From: Gordionus sp. m RMFG-2023
Lineage: Eukaryota > Nematomorpha > Gordioida > Chordodea > Parachordodidae
Length of the DNA: 64,000 bases
Assembly: GCF_954871325.1 (NCBI RefSeq)
Contig: NC_088776.1
Coordinates: forward strand, 21,185,508 to 21,249,507
Reading direction: 5' to 3'
Under the pieces are notes generated by a model. The model searched no databases, was not told the DNA's origin, and saw nothing but the letters and a program-made list of their open reading frames with translations. Position numbers and translations under genes: made by a program. Below are positions 10,283 to 22,498 of the stretch, piece after piece; position 1 is the stretch's first letter, and the number at the start of each line of letters is the position of its first letter.

Positions 10283-13189
10283 TTTGTATATTAATTTGTA
10301 GTAAAAAAAAATTAATCACGTTTTTAAATATAAAATATGCTAGAAAAATAGTTTTTCTAGAAATGCACGATAGTAGTTCTACCAATATTAATGGTGCATT
10401 TATTTTTTGGTTTATTTTGTATATATTTTATATTTATAGCAAATTATATGGTCCACTTTTATAATGTGAAGTTTTAAAAATTCTACTAGATTTTTAATTA
10501 ATTTGATGAAAGTTATATATATTCTTAAGAAACCTTAAAAGGCTTTTTCAATTTGGTGTGAAAGTTTAAATCGAGCAGATTTTCTTAAGATATTCACAAA
10601 CTTCTTTGACATTTAATTGAAATTTATTATATTAGTATCCATTTAGAAAAATGGCCAATGAGAATTAACCCATTGTCATTATTGGTTCTATGGAATTAAC
10701 ATGGACTCTAGCTAAAAAATCATTTTGGGTAATTAGTAAGGTTAGAATAACGATTTTTTGAATTAGAATAATGATTTAAATAATTCTCTTTTTTGTTTGA
10801 ATTTAAATAGTTTAGTTTTTGACTTAAAATCTGAACATTTTATTATACCCCATGTATTTTTACCAATTTGCTTCTAAAAATTAAAAAAATTGTAACATAG
10901 TACATCATACTGATATATTAATTTTTAAGAAATATTTTCGTTTTTTAGCAGCGGAGTTATTTTTTAATAAAAATAAATTATTGGGGGAAATTTTTTCCGG
11001 GGATTTATTTGCCACTATATTTGTTTTAAGATCTAAAAAATGGGGAATTTATTTCTGGGGAATATTTTTTCCAGAAGAATTTTTTCCCGGCTAATAATTT
11101 TCCAGTGATTTTTTTTTCCGCTTATCCATTTTACTATATTTTGCATATAAGTTTTAATTGCTAAAATATAATTTTAATAAATGATATAGGTTATTTTTGT
11201 ATTAATCCTGAAGTATATTCTGTTTTGTAATATTGTTTAATTTTTTTTCCTGATATTAAAATTAAAATGCAAGTTTATAACTATCAATTTTATTTTATAA
11301 GATAAATTTAATTAAAATCAAACATTTTTAAAATTATTTTAAATTTACTCAGAATCAGAATATGTTAGGTTAAAATTATTTTTAAATGTGAATTGTATGA
11401 TCGAGTAATAACCACAGAAAGTATTTACCTTTAGGTGGTATTGTCTAATTATTTTAAATATAAATTTTATTTAAATTTAAAAAATCGCAATTTAATCAAA
11501 TAACTAGATTTTTTTTAAATGATAATTTTTACCAACCCTGTATTGTCTTTTGCTAAGCTGGTAAGGCGATTTAGTATTCTATTGGCTCAAGTTACAATTA
11601 CGATTATGCTGTAATAGCTTATTCAAACGAATCGAATAGTGACTTTTTCATATTCGATTTATTTAAACGAATTAAATTATTTGAATATTTCAGAGGAATA
11701 TGTTTTGGGAAAATTATGTCAAGATTTTAATCTGGGAGATTTAAGTTCAGAAATCAAAATTTTTTCTAGACCAGAAAGTATAACATTCGAACTTAAATAT
11801 AATGTTTAAAAAAATCACCTAAACTAATAATCCATAAACTATTTTTTAAAAATTATGATGAGAAGTGTCTCATGACATTTATCCCCAGGACATTTAATTT
11901 TTTGGGCTTCGGTCCATGCTGCACCGACCTATCTTCATTTTTCTACAAAATAATCAACCCTACATTTCCCAAGAGTTTCTAGAAATGTTTTAATTATGTG
12001 TAATCAGGATTTGGCAAATTAAAAAAAATATACTCCAATTTATAATTATTTTTGAAAAAAGCATTTAAAATACAAATCCTTCTAAGAATACGTTTTTACA
12101 AAATATTTCAATTGTAACAATTTTTTTTATACTAAAGATTATTTTTTAAATCGACGAATTTTGGAGAATTTTAAAGACTAATAAGATGAGGTAGAAAATG
12201 TTAAGGCTCTTCCAGATACTCTACTAAATATATCTTGTAAATATAATAAAAATAATTTGCTGGAACTTCTATACCCTCTAGGTCTATATGATCTTCATCG
12301 AAACTCGGATGACAAAATTAATATTTAACTAAATAAAATGATTTATATTTGTCTCAAATAGTAATAAATACAAGATGCCTTATATTTTTAAGTATTTAGA
12401 CAAGCCCGTAGCCAGGAATTCTCAGTTGAAAAATTTTGGTATTTTTATTAAAATTTGTAAAAATAAAATAAATATACAAAATAAGTAATTACTAATTATA
12501 ATGTAAGGTGTCTGCCTGAGTACTTCCCTGTGCCTGAGTAGGCGCAATCCACTAGAAAATTTGGTTTTTTAAAAGAAATTTCGTCCTTCATAGTAAAATA
12601 TTCGTCCTTTTAAAATTATTTTAGTATTTGATATAATATTGAATCTATAATTAAAGTTTAGGTATGATTGCGTGATAGGCAGGAAATAGTTTACCATTTT
12701 TAATACTTAAACTTCAATAGAAATATAGGCATTTTGAAAAAGTATTTGTCCTCTTCATGTAAGAATATTCGTCCTCTTTCAATTTTTTAAAATATTATAT
12801 TAATAGTTGACATATATTGGTCTTATTAGAGGTATCATCGCGTGTTAAGCATATCTACAATTTATCTTGTTTATTAATTAAATCTTGCTAACATTGACTG
12901 ACATGTTCTAAAAGAGATTGAGGAGAATCATCATGGGAACTGACAATTCAACAATTCGTGTCTTTTTGCCGAGGAATAAAAAAGGCGGATATTATTTGTT
13001 GTTTATTCTTTTAATGGTTAATAAGTGATATTTTATAACCCTGGGTAAATAAAATTTTGAAAACTAAAATTTTCCTAAAAATTTTGATTTTCATCTATTT
13101 TTTTTAAATTTAGGAGCCGGGAAACTTTTTGGGGATGATTTGTGGGGGCCTAAAATTATATCGAATGGTTAGGTTTGGAGCAAAAATTT
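10283..13189. other. Gene-free AT-rich intergenic stretch
   Basis: No exon-like sequence found. It holds a G/C-tract palindromic segment at about 10978-11125 (GGGGAAATTTTTTCCGGGG and variants on both strands, probably a degraded MITE), a CGAATAG-type repeat at 11615-11690, and a possible transposon end near 12405-12420 (AAGCCCGTAGCCAGGA). Confidence 0.5.
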
Positions 13190-14551
13190 TTTTTATTATG
13201 TTCACATTATTTTCTCTTATCATTATTTATTTTTAATGAGATCATTATGATTTGAATATCACATTCCTTGACAATTGTCATGTCGTTTACTATAATTTTA
13301 TGCACAAAATACCAGTAACATCGCTTGATGCTATACATCATTACCATGTTCTTTTCTTTGTTTTTTCAAATGAAGTAAAAACGCTTCCGTTTGAGTAGAG
13401 TGAAAGCTAAGTTTTGATTAATTAATTATATTACATTTTTATACATTGATTTAAGCTTTTTTTAAAGGGCCACTAAAATAATTTTCACTCCAGAAATAAT
13501 ATAGCCAACATTTCTTGTTCTTGATTCATTGAAATCAAAATCCAGGTCGGTGAGTCAGATTAAAGGATAAATGCTTGGGTGAAACAGAATAATTCATCTG
13601 GCCAAAATAAGTTGAGAAAGCTGCAAAGAATAGGTTAGATAAGGTATGGGCACGTGAAAAAGCCCTTAGAGGATATATGATAAAGAGAGCTTGCTCCCAA
13701 TAAACCATAAATGCACTTCAATTTATAATAGATAATAAATTATTTGATACAAAAACTTAATAATTTATGTAAATTTAAGACTCTAACAGCTATAATATAT
13801 TTGGAAATTTTTGAAATAATTGGCCACTGTCGTATTCAAACTAAAAAATTAGGCACTTTGTCAGCATGGAAAATGATAGAAGATGCTAAGTCTTCTTTAT
13901 CATCGATTATTTCATCGATTCAAAATAAAGCAATAAAATGGCTTCTAATTGAAATGAAACACTTAAATATTTAAAGCTCCAGGAGAGTATCAGGGTACAG
14001 AATGATTTGCCAAAAAATCGAATAGGACGAGCGAAGAGAATATATAGTGACAAATGCCAAGATAAACGTCCTCAAGAATCGATTGATCTTTATAGGTTCG
14101 GAGTATTTCGTCCTATAATTGATCAAATTATGAACAGCTTGTCGGATCGGCTCTCTGCGAATTGAGAGTTTATTTTGAATGTGCAGTATTTGCATCCTAG
14201 ACATCTGAGGATATTCAGCAGATAGAATAATTTTTAATATCCTCTTAAAAATTTAAAATACGTATTTTTAATTTTTAAAAGGAAATTATGCCAGGCTCTA
14301 AAGGCAGGGGATGCCAGAAAAATAATTTAATGACATACCCCCTTTTAAAATGTTTAACTATTTAAAATTTAGATTGCAAATCTTATATTGCTGAGGATAT
14401 TCAGCAGATAGAATAATTTTTAATTTTCTCTTAAAATGTATAAAAAATCCTATGAGGTTGGGAAGTAGGGGTTTCAGGATTTCTATCTTGATGAAATAAA
14501 TAGTAAAGATATATATATTGCGTGTTAAATTACGTAACGAATAATGTTCAT
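13190..14551 (+). mobile_element. Degenerate hAT element, inverted copy of the internal part of the 32683-35121 element
   Basis: About 1.36 kb reads as the reverse complement of roughly 33640-35005, with only scattered differences. It includes the same broken transposase fragments on the + strand (for example LGTLSAWKMIEDAKSSLSS at 13849-13905) and the same internally repeated GATATTCAGCAGATAGAATA. Neither terminal inverted repeat is present here; similarity stops near 14551, where the satellite begins. Confidence 0.8.
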
Positions 14552-14553
14552 TA

Positions 14554-16230
14554 TCGGTACAAGTCGGGTACAAATTTATCCTGTTTTAAAAATTTGAAAA
14601 ATCTCAAATTTTGAATACTGGGGGTGGGGGGTGGGGGGGGGGTAGGGGGGTGGCTAACTTCACGCTATAATATAAGGTTTAAATTTTGATTTCCGAAATA
14701 AATAATGAAGATAAAGCTTAATTTGAGGCATCATTAGGAAGAGAAAAAAATTCTCTACCGTTGTGCGTTAAAAAAATTTTTAAAAAAAATAAATGTTGAG
14801 TGTTTTTTATTTTTGGCGCCATTTCTTTAACGGTCAATAGCTGGAAAACGGTAATGGTACAAATCGAGTTTGAAACGGTACAAATCGAGTTTGAAACGGT
14901 ACAAATCGGTACAAATCAATCCCTTTTTAAAAATTTGAAAAATCTCATATTTTGAATATTGGGGGGGGGGGGGGGCTAACTTCACGCTATAATATAAGGG
15001 TTAAAATTTGATTTCCGAAATAAATAATGAAGATAAAGCTTAATTTGAGGCATCATTAGGAAGAGAAAAAAATTCTCTACCGTTATACGTTAAAAAATTT
15101 TTTAAAAAAATAAATGTTGAGTGTTTTATATTTTTGGCGCCATATCTTTAACGGTCAATAGCCTGAAAACGGTAATAGTACAAATCGAGTTTGAAACGGT
15201 ACAAATCGGGTACGAATCAATCCCGTTCTAAAAATTTGAAAAATCTCAAATTTTATTGGGGGGGCTAACTTCACGCTATAATATAAGGTTTAAAATTTGA
15301 TTTCCGATATAAATAAATTTGAGGCATCATTAGGAAGAGAAAAAAATTCTCTACCGTTGTGCGTTAAAAAATTATTTGTGTTTTTTATTTTTGGCGCCAT
15401 ATCTTTAACGGTCAATAGCTGGAAAACGGTAATGGTACAAATCGAGTTTGAAACGGTACAAATCGAGTACAAATCAATCCCGTTTTAAAAATTTGAAAAG
15501 TCTCAAATTTTGAATATTGGGGGGGGGGGGCTAACTTCACGCTATAATATAAGGTTTAAAATTTGATTTCCGAAATAAATAATTAAGATAAAGCTTAATT
15601 TGAGGCATCATTAGGAAGAGAAAAAAATTCTCTACCGTTGTACGTTAAAAAATTTTTAAAAAAAATAAATGTTGAGTTTATATTTTTGGCGTCATATCTT
15701 TAACGGTCAATAGCTGGAAAACGGTAATGGTACAAATCGAGTTTGAAACGGTACAAATCGGGTACAAATCAATCCCGTTTTAAAAATTTGAAAAATCTCA
15801 AATTTTGAATATTGGGGGGGGCTAACTTCACGCTATAATATAAGGTTTAAAATTTGATTTCCGAAATAAATAATGAAGATAAAGCTTAATTTGAGGCATC
15901 ATTAGGAATAGAAAAAAATTCTCTACCGTTGTGCGTTAAAAAATTTTTTAAAAAAATAAATGTTGAGTGTTTTTTATTTTTGGCGCCATATCTTTAACGG
16001 TCAATAGCTGGAAAACGGTGATGGTACAAATCGAACTGAAAACGGTACAAATCGGTACAAATCGGTACAAATCATTCTCTATCGACCTATTCATTCAAAA
16101 GTTGGGGGGGGGCTGTCGTGAAGTTGACCCCCCATTTTGTTCTTTGAATATCTCAAAAACGGTGGTACAAATCGAATTAAAAACGGTACAAATCGGTACA
16201 AATCGGGTACTAATCACACCAACTAATAAA
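14554..16230. repeat. Tandem satellite, about five units of 266-322 bp
   Basis: Successive units can be set in register on CTAACTTCACGCTATAATAT, which starts at 14654, 14976, 15265, 15531 and 15822 (spacings 322, 289, 266, 291). Each unit has a run of G just before that motif, a shared middle (GAGGCATCATTAGGAAGAG, then TTTTTGGCGCCAT and TCTTTAACGGTCAATAGC), and a tail of short GGTACAAATCG repeats. The last unit degenerates from 16020 into further GGTACAAATCG copies and a different G-run at about 16105. Single reading frames through it repeat with the units and are not genes. Confidence 0.9.
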
Positions 16231-18153
16231 CCATTGAAAATCAAAAATTGCGGGGCCAACTTCACGGACCTGATCAATTATTAAAAAGCGCATTTATAAA
16301 AAAATTTACGAGAAATAATTCTAATGAATATAAACATTTTATCAAAATTTTGTATTATACGCATTATATCGCATCTATATTTTGGTTTGACTTAGGGACA
16401 ATAATAAATTTTTTAAAATAATTTCTAGTGCGCTTTTTTTTAAATTTTGAAACATCTGATTTTACCGGAATCTTATTCCATCATGTACATGTATAGAGTA
16501 TTATAAACTCAGAATTTCAGATAATTTTGTTATGAATTTTTGTGTACTTTTTACTTTATATAAAAAATCTTGCCAGAATAGGTTTTTAAAATGGAAAAAA
16601 CGCGCTTTGTAAATAATTCATGTTTAAAAATTTTCTAGAAACCCAAGGCAATAAAGCAGAGCCCTGAATTTTTAAAATCCCTATCCACGACAAATAGTTA
16701 AAATTGATAAAGTTATTAAAGACAAATATAATGATTGTTAATGCAATTCTATTTTCCCGTGCTTATAAATAGGAATGACTTAAAATATTCCTGTTCCATA
16801 GTTGAACTATGGTTTAAACCGCTTTTAAAATAAATTTGCTAAAAACCTATGGTAACGAAGCAGAGTATACCTACAAAAATTTGAATCAAATATTTACATT
16901 ATGAATTAAATAATTAAATATTCATATTCGTAAGAATAAAACAAACATTATTCGATTTGATTCACCGAATTCGATTCTAAGATTAAATTATTTAAAAATA
17001 TTTTGAGAAATGAAAACATTGATTATGAAATTTAAGTGATTTATAAAAGTGGAAAAAAAGTAAAAAGTTCAGTAAGGAACATGTTAAATAATTAAGAATA
17101 ATTTCAAATACTTATAAATAATTTCGGATATTTCCAATGATTTTAGAATATTTACGAATAATGTGGAGTATTTGCAAATTATTTCAAATAATATATATAA
17201 TTTTAAATTATAAGAATAATTTTATAGAATAATGGATAAAAAATTATTCAAGAGATAATATATTAACCTTATTCATAATTTTGTTAATGGTATTTGTAAA
17301 ATACGAATCGAATATCAAATAGGGAATAATTCGTTTTAGGTATAATGCAGAGACCTAAATTTGAAAAATCCCTATCCACGACATATAGTAATTGAAGTAT
17401 TAAATTTTTTGCAATTTTATATTCTGTGTTTATAAATGTCAAGGAAATAAAATATTTCTAAAAGCTTTAATGATAAAAAAAAAGCTCTAAAGTACAAGAA
17501 ATTTATTATCTAGGCATAAATATCTGAAAGAATAAAATTATTTTAAAATGATTTATCACTTAATAATGGTAGTTTTAGAATAAAAATTAGGCATATTTAA
17601 AAAATCTATCTAAATAAAATAAGAATGTATTTTTCTTAATGGGTGCATATTTCTGAAAAATAGGTGGTAAGAAATTTTTTCAAAATTGATCCTAATAATT
17701 TAAAATGTGGTATAGCAGCACCCAATAGCTAACCGTCTGCATCTTAAATATTGAAACTTATTTGTAAGCAACTTGCCAAATCATAGGGAGAATTTGGAGT
17801 CTAAATATGACTTCAAAGACCCTATTTATAGAAGATTAATTTTACACTAGAAAAAATATCATCATTAAATGAATTTTCATTTTTAGTCGAAAATTACAAA
17901 TATGAATCAAATTAAGTTAATTTGTTTGAAAAAATTGTATAATAATAAATTTATTCGATTCAGACATTTTAAAAATTAAAGATCTCAAAGATATGGAAAA
18001 ATGGATTTGCTTTTAATATGATAAATGTCCATGCCTTAAAGAAATATTTCAATGTCTAAAGTGTGATTTAATTGAGCGTTTTAGAAAAAAATATTAAAAA
18101 AGGCAAACCAGTTTGCATTTTTTAAATGCTATAAATTGTGATCATTTTGCACT
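16231..18153. other. Gene-free stretch with old repeat fragments
   Basis: A partial copy of the palindromic MITE family lies at 16420-16560 (GATTTTACCGGAA with flanking arms). Duplicated segments near 16640-16690 and 17345-17390 share ATCCCTATCCACGACA. CGAATA-type repeats lie at 16895-17340. No exon was recognised. Confidence 0.5.
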
Positions 18154-18914
18154 CAGGGATTCGAACCCGAACCCGCAGAAGGACACCCGGGTTTTAAAAA
18201 ATCTGAACCCGAACCGAACCTGAACCCCATTTATATAATTTTCGAAACCTCGAATCGAGCTCGGGAATTTTTTTTGAACCCAGGTTCAATCGGGTTCAGT
18301 GTATTGTTTAAAATCATATATTAAGATATTTGCATAATTGTAAATACAAATATTAATAATTTAATTGAAATTTTATAATATTTTCAATTTCCAATTAAGT
18401 GATGTGTTAATAAATTTTAAACTTAATTCATTTTCGCCATTCTTAAATTTTTAAATTTATTCTAAAAGATTCCTATTGGAGTGTTAATAAATTTTAACAA
18501 TTAAATTCATTTACACCATTTATTTTTATTTTTAACTTATTCTCAAAGATTATTAATTAGAGGAAAATGAAAGTGAACAAGTCAAATTAAAAATTATTAT
18601 ATTGGATATTGTTAATTTAAAGAAATACGTCTAAATAAAATTTTAAAATTGATAAATGACTATTCTTTGTATTTTAACTATATTTTGCCTATAAATAAAA
18701 TAAAATATTTATTTTTTATACTTAAATTTATGTCTAGTTTTTTAATTATGATTTAAATATAGATTTTTTATATCAATTTAAAAATTCTTAAACCCTAGCT
18801 GAACCCGGAACCAAACCGGGGTTCAAAAATATTACCGAACCCACCTATTTTTTTTTACCTTAAACCGAACCTGAACCAACAAGGGCAAAAATTTTGCCGG
18901 GCTTCTCATACCTG
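18154..18914. mobile_element. Non-autonomous hAT element with GAACCCGAACC subterminal repeats
   Basis: Ends are CAGGGATTCGAACCCGAACC and CTTCTCATACCTG, flanked by near-identical 8-mers TTTGCACT (18146-18153) and TTTGCACG (18915-18922). Both ends carry repeated AACCCGAACC/CGAACCTGAACC motifs, as at 29167-30011, which suggests related transposase binding. No coding capacity remains. Confidence 0.75.
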
Positions 18915-19599
18915 TTTGCACGATACCATTTGATAAGCATTGTTTGCGTATTTCGCACTACAATGCCTCATCAAAATGTATTTTAGCCTGATGAGAATAG
19001 TTTAATGAAAAGAGAGTAACAGATTGCTACTGGGGGGGGGGGGCAGTAGCAACAAAATGATTGTAAAATATAATTAAAAAAAGGTCGGGCTATTTATAAA
19101 TTTCTCAATATGGATGGCAAAACATTAATCTTAAAATTAGATTTCATTTTAAATAATATATACAAATTTTTTTTTATAAATTATTAAAATTATAATAATC
19201 ATCAAAAAATGTTACCAATCGCTTATTTTAGAAAATTTAAAATAATAATAAAAGGATAGGAGAGTAGGAACTCAACTGAAAATCTTGGAAAAAATATATA
19301 GAGCGCAGCTCCTTCAACATTAAAATTAGTGTTGTTAAAGTAACTAGTTACTATTTTTGCTAAAAAATAACTGTAACTAGTTATATTTTAAAAATTAAAA
19401 AGTAACTAGTTACTTTTTAAAATATATATGTATAAATCTAAATAATATTTTCCAATAATTAATTTTATTTTAATATGTTTTAAAAAAAATAATATAACTA
19501 TTTATTAAAATTATAATAATATATCTATATTCTATATATTAAAAGAAGAGAAATAAAATAAAATAATGTATTTAGGTTTGGTCGGTGGGGCTTAATGAC

Positions 19600-20345
19600 A
19601 CATGTATAGATATACATTTAGAACGACAAATTTTGATTGATATTCTTTGTCATAGGTAGAAACCTTTTTTGGATCACCTGTGATTAAACGTAACCTTTGC
19701 CCTATTATTATGAATAATTTTATGGCTTGGGGTCCAAATGATCCACAGTGTCTGAGACTACCGGAACAAACAAAAGATTATTAAGGTGGCTATATTTATT
19801 TGTTTTTGTATTTTTAGCTTTCGTGATGGAGTCGAAAGAAAAAGATCTGGCAAAATGATCTACACATGTATAATCCCAAGCGAGAGGTATGCCTTGGTTC
19901 CAAGGGACTTCCATCAGGACTGAGGCCAGAGGGTTCCAGTGTAGAAGGAATATTTCCGGATTTCAAGATTCAATTGATGATCGAATTGATGGGATAGTGC
20001 CTGGATAATTTGCTTTTTGAAAAACGACAGTAATTTAGGGGGGGGGGGGTCCAAGGCTATCGATATGAGTTTCACAAGGGACACATAATGTCGACGTTAC
20101 GATTTCAAAACGAAGAATTATAGCTATTCTAAGTTCTTCGTTGGTTAATAAACAAGCCTAAATTAGAACAGGTATAGTTTCTAACCATTCGTAACTAAGG
20201 TGGCATATGGCTGAGGATGGAAGTATTTGATCCAGCAAAAGAGTAGTATTGTTGCCATTCTGTATACTCAGGATTGGGTTTAAGGGGAGAAAGGGCGACG
20301 GAGATTTTGAACAGTTTTGAAGTGTAAGTATTCGAGGCAATGCTG
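19600..20345 (-). mobile_element. C-terminal fragment of a LINE-type reverse-transcribing element
   Basis: Read on the - strand, frames include LPRILTLQNCSKSPSP, then QIIQALSHQFDHQLNLE, then VPWNQGIPLAWDYTCVDHFA, KYSHLNNLLFVPVVSDTV and GPQAIKLFIIIGQRLRLITG. This order matches the region after the RT domain in a widespread invertebrate element family (pattern RPDG..W..G..LAWD.TC.D..A, then KY..L..F.P...ET, then tG). Several frameshifts and stops. It sits inside the 19327-22211 hAT element, so it inserted later or was captured. A fragment of the same family lies at 30320-31290. Confidence 0.6.
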
Positions 20346-21663
20346 TATCAATGGGAAATTCCAGTTTCTTATAATTTAGATATGATCATGGAGATTTTTG
20401 CTCCAGAGGTCTAATGGTGCCATATGATGTGGATTCGATAGTATCCAAGTCTCCAAGTTGTATGGAAATTTAGCATCTGAGGATAAAAAGGATTTGATAT
20501 TTAAAATAGTGAGAGTATTTTTATAATGAACCTCAAGGTCTAATAATATTTTATGAAAATTGCTGATGAACGAAAGACATGTAAAATTTAAGGAATGAAT
20601 AAAATATATTTAAATAAATAAAAAGCCTGATGAGCAGGTAAATGTTTTAAAATATTTTTCATTCTATTGAATTTGGCAAAAAATTTATCACTGGAATGAA
20701 ATATAGCACTTTCATCTCCAATGGGTGAACCTAGATGGGTAAAGCTAGTTTTGTCAAATACAATAAAATTTTCAGAGGGGTAGTCCGATTCAGGGTGATA
20801 AATTAATTTTAAATTAAATATTTTTTTAAAATTTATTAATTTAAAATTTTGTTTAAATGTCTGATTGTCTCACAAAGGATATGCAACAATAATATAATTT
20901 CCCGTCCAAATAGATTTTCTTTTCTAAAATTGCTACATTGCTGGGTTTCATAATTTTGTAACCAAATTCAAGTAACAAACCTATTTTTAATATTATATTT
21001 CTTTACATATTTAGCACAATATATTCCATATTTTTTTGCCCTCAAGCTGCTGGTAATATTTATGGAATTTCATAAGTAATAAATGTATTTTTTTTTAAAT
21101 TTTACGAAATTAGATCATAGAACTTAGTATAAGGAACGACAAATTAGATTATTTTAGAATTAAATAATTTTTGAATAAAACACTAAATTAAGAAAAGGCA
21201 AAGGCTATGAAAAAAAAATAATATTATAATGCAGTCATCAAATATAATTTCCTTCAACAAGAGATTAATCAAATACGCTTCAGACAATTGAATCATGTTC
21301 AATTGTATTTATGTAGTTGAATTTTTTAAAGCGACAAAATATTGTTGATATTGAACTTATAGAAAATTTTATGAAATCCAATAATAACATATTATCTTTA
21401 TATTATGATTTCCCAAATTTAAAATTACTTTTTATTAAATATAATGTTGTCCTTACATCAAGTGCTCCCGTAGAGCGTTTATTCATTATAGGGAAGCTCA
21501 TTTTTGAAGAGAAACGAGCACGTCTCTTAGTAAAAATTTTGAAATCAATTTGTTGTTAAAAACAAATAAACATTTTTTAAACTCTAATTTTTATGAAAAA
21601 TAAATATATGTTATTTTTTAAATTATACATATGATATTTTAATTCGATGTAAATATAAATATC

Positions 21664-21919
21664 AGATACCTGCAGAGGTACCATTTGTACGGCCCGGCCC
21701 GGATTTTTTTTCAAAAATTTTTTTCGGCCCGGATTTTATATTTTCAGGCCCGGCCCGGATTTTTTAAAAATATTTTATTTATTTTTGATTTTTATAGCTA
21801 ATTATAACGATTTCAAATATTTGGTTTAAAAATATATGGCTGGCTCGGATATTTTTTTTAAAAAAAATTTAAGACCCGCATCCCGGCCCGTGTACCCGAG
21901 CTGGGCTTGCAGGTCTCTA
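21664..21919. mobile_element. Short MITE with GGCCCGG subterminal repeats
   Basis: Ends ATACCTGCAGAGGTACCATT and (reverse complement of the right end) AGAGACCTGCAAGCCC, with several GGCCCGG/CCCGGCC motifs inside each end. The 7-mer ATAAATA flanks both sides. Related copies lie at about 39062-39292, 40401-40600 and 52948-53145. Nested in the 19327-22211 hAT element. Confidence 0.65.
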
Positions 21920-22498
21920 ATAAATATATTCTATTTTCCGAAATTTTTTTCGGTTTATTTTTTTATATAAAAAAATAGTATATTTTTCCAAATAATTGAT
22001 TATAATTTGTATATCCTAATTTTTTTTATATTAAATAAATGCGTTCAGTAAATAAATAATGCGTTTATGAATGATGTATAAATTAACTATAATGTAACTA
22101 GTTACTTTTGGAATATATAAAGATGTAACTAGTAACTGTAACTAGTTAATTTTACCTATGTAACTAATAACTGTAACTATTTATATTTCAAAGTAACTTT
22201 TAACAACACTATTTAAAATATATATTAAAAATTATCTGTCTCATTTTGAAAATTTTGATCTGGCAACCTTGTTTATATATATATATACTAAATAAAATAA
22301 AAATGTATTTCTAGAATTATAATAAAGGATATATGACGATATTTACATTCTATTCTATTTTCTAATTTAATTTTTAGTTTCTAACAAAAACTCTTTAAAT
22401 TTTAATCATTCTTTCTCAATCTATTTTATTTAATCAACTCTATCTTTAATTGAACTCCATTCCATTTAATTCTTAATAAATATAATTACCTTATCACA

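Larger units (their letters stand above)
19327..22211 (+). mobile_element. hAT transposon (2.9 kb) with TAGTGTTGTTAAA ends, carrying nested insertions
   Basis: Inverted ends TAGTGTTGTTAAAGTAACT and (reverse complement of the right end) TAGTGTTGTTAAAAGTTACT are flanked by 8-mers ATTAAAAT (19319-19326) and TTTAAAAT (22212-22219), one mismatch apart. Repeated GTAACTAGTTAC motifs lie inside both ends. The + strand keeps the C-terminal hAT dimerisation region at 21400-21580 ([13 protein letters not shown], then FEEKRARL). Most of the transposase is lost, and two other elements lie inside (19600-20345 and 21664-21919), so it is dead. Confidence 0.85.

Noticed and set aside
14358-14573. 71-codon frame, repeated at 33562-33831
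   Set aside because: It lies antisense to the transposase pieces in both copies of the inverted hAT repeat; conservation reflects repeat copying.
14554-16230. CRISPR-like repeat array
   Set aside because: Units are about 300 bases of repeat with no short repeat/spacer pattern, and the DNA is animal.
15290-16284. Similar short frames on both strands
   Set aside because: They are satellite units read in frame; they change with the unit indels.
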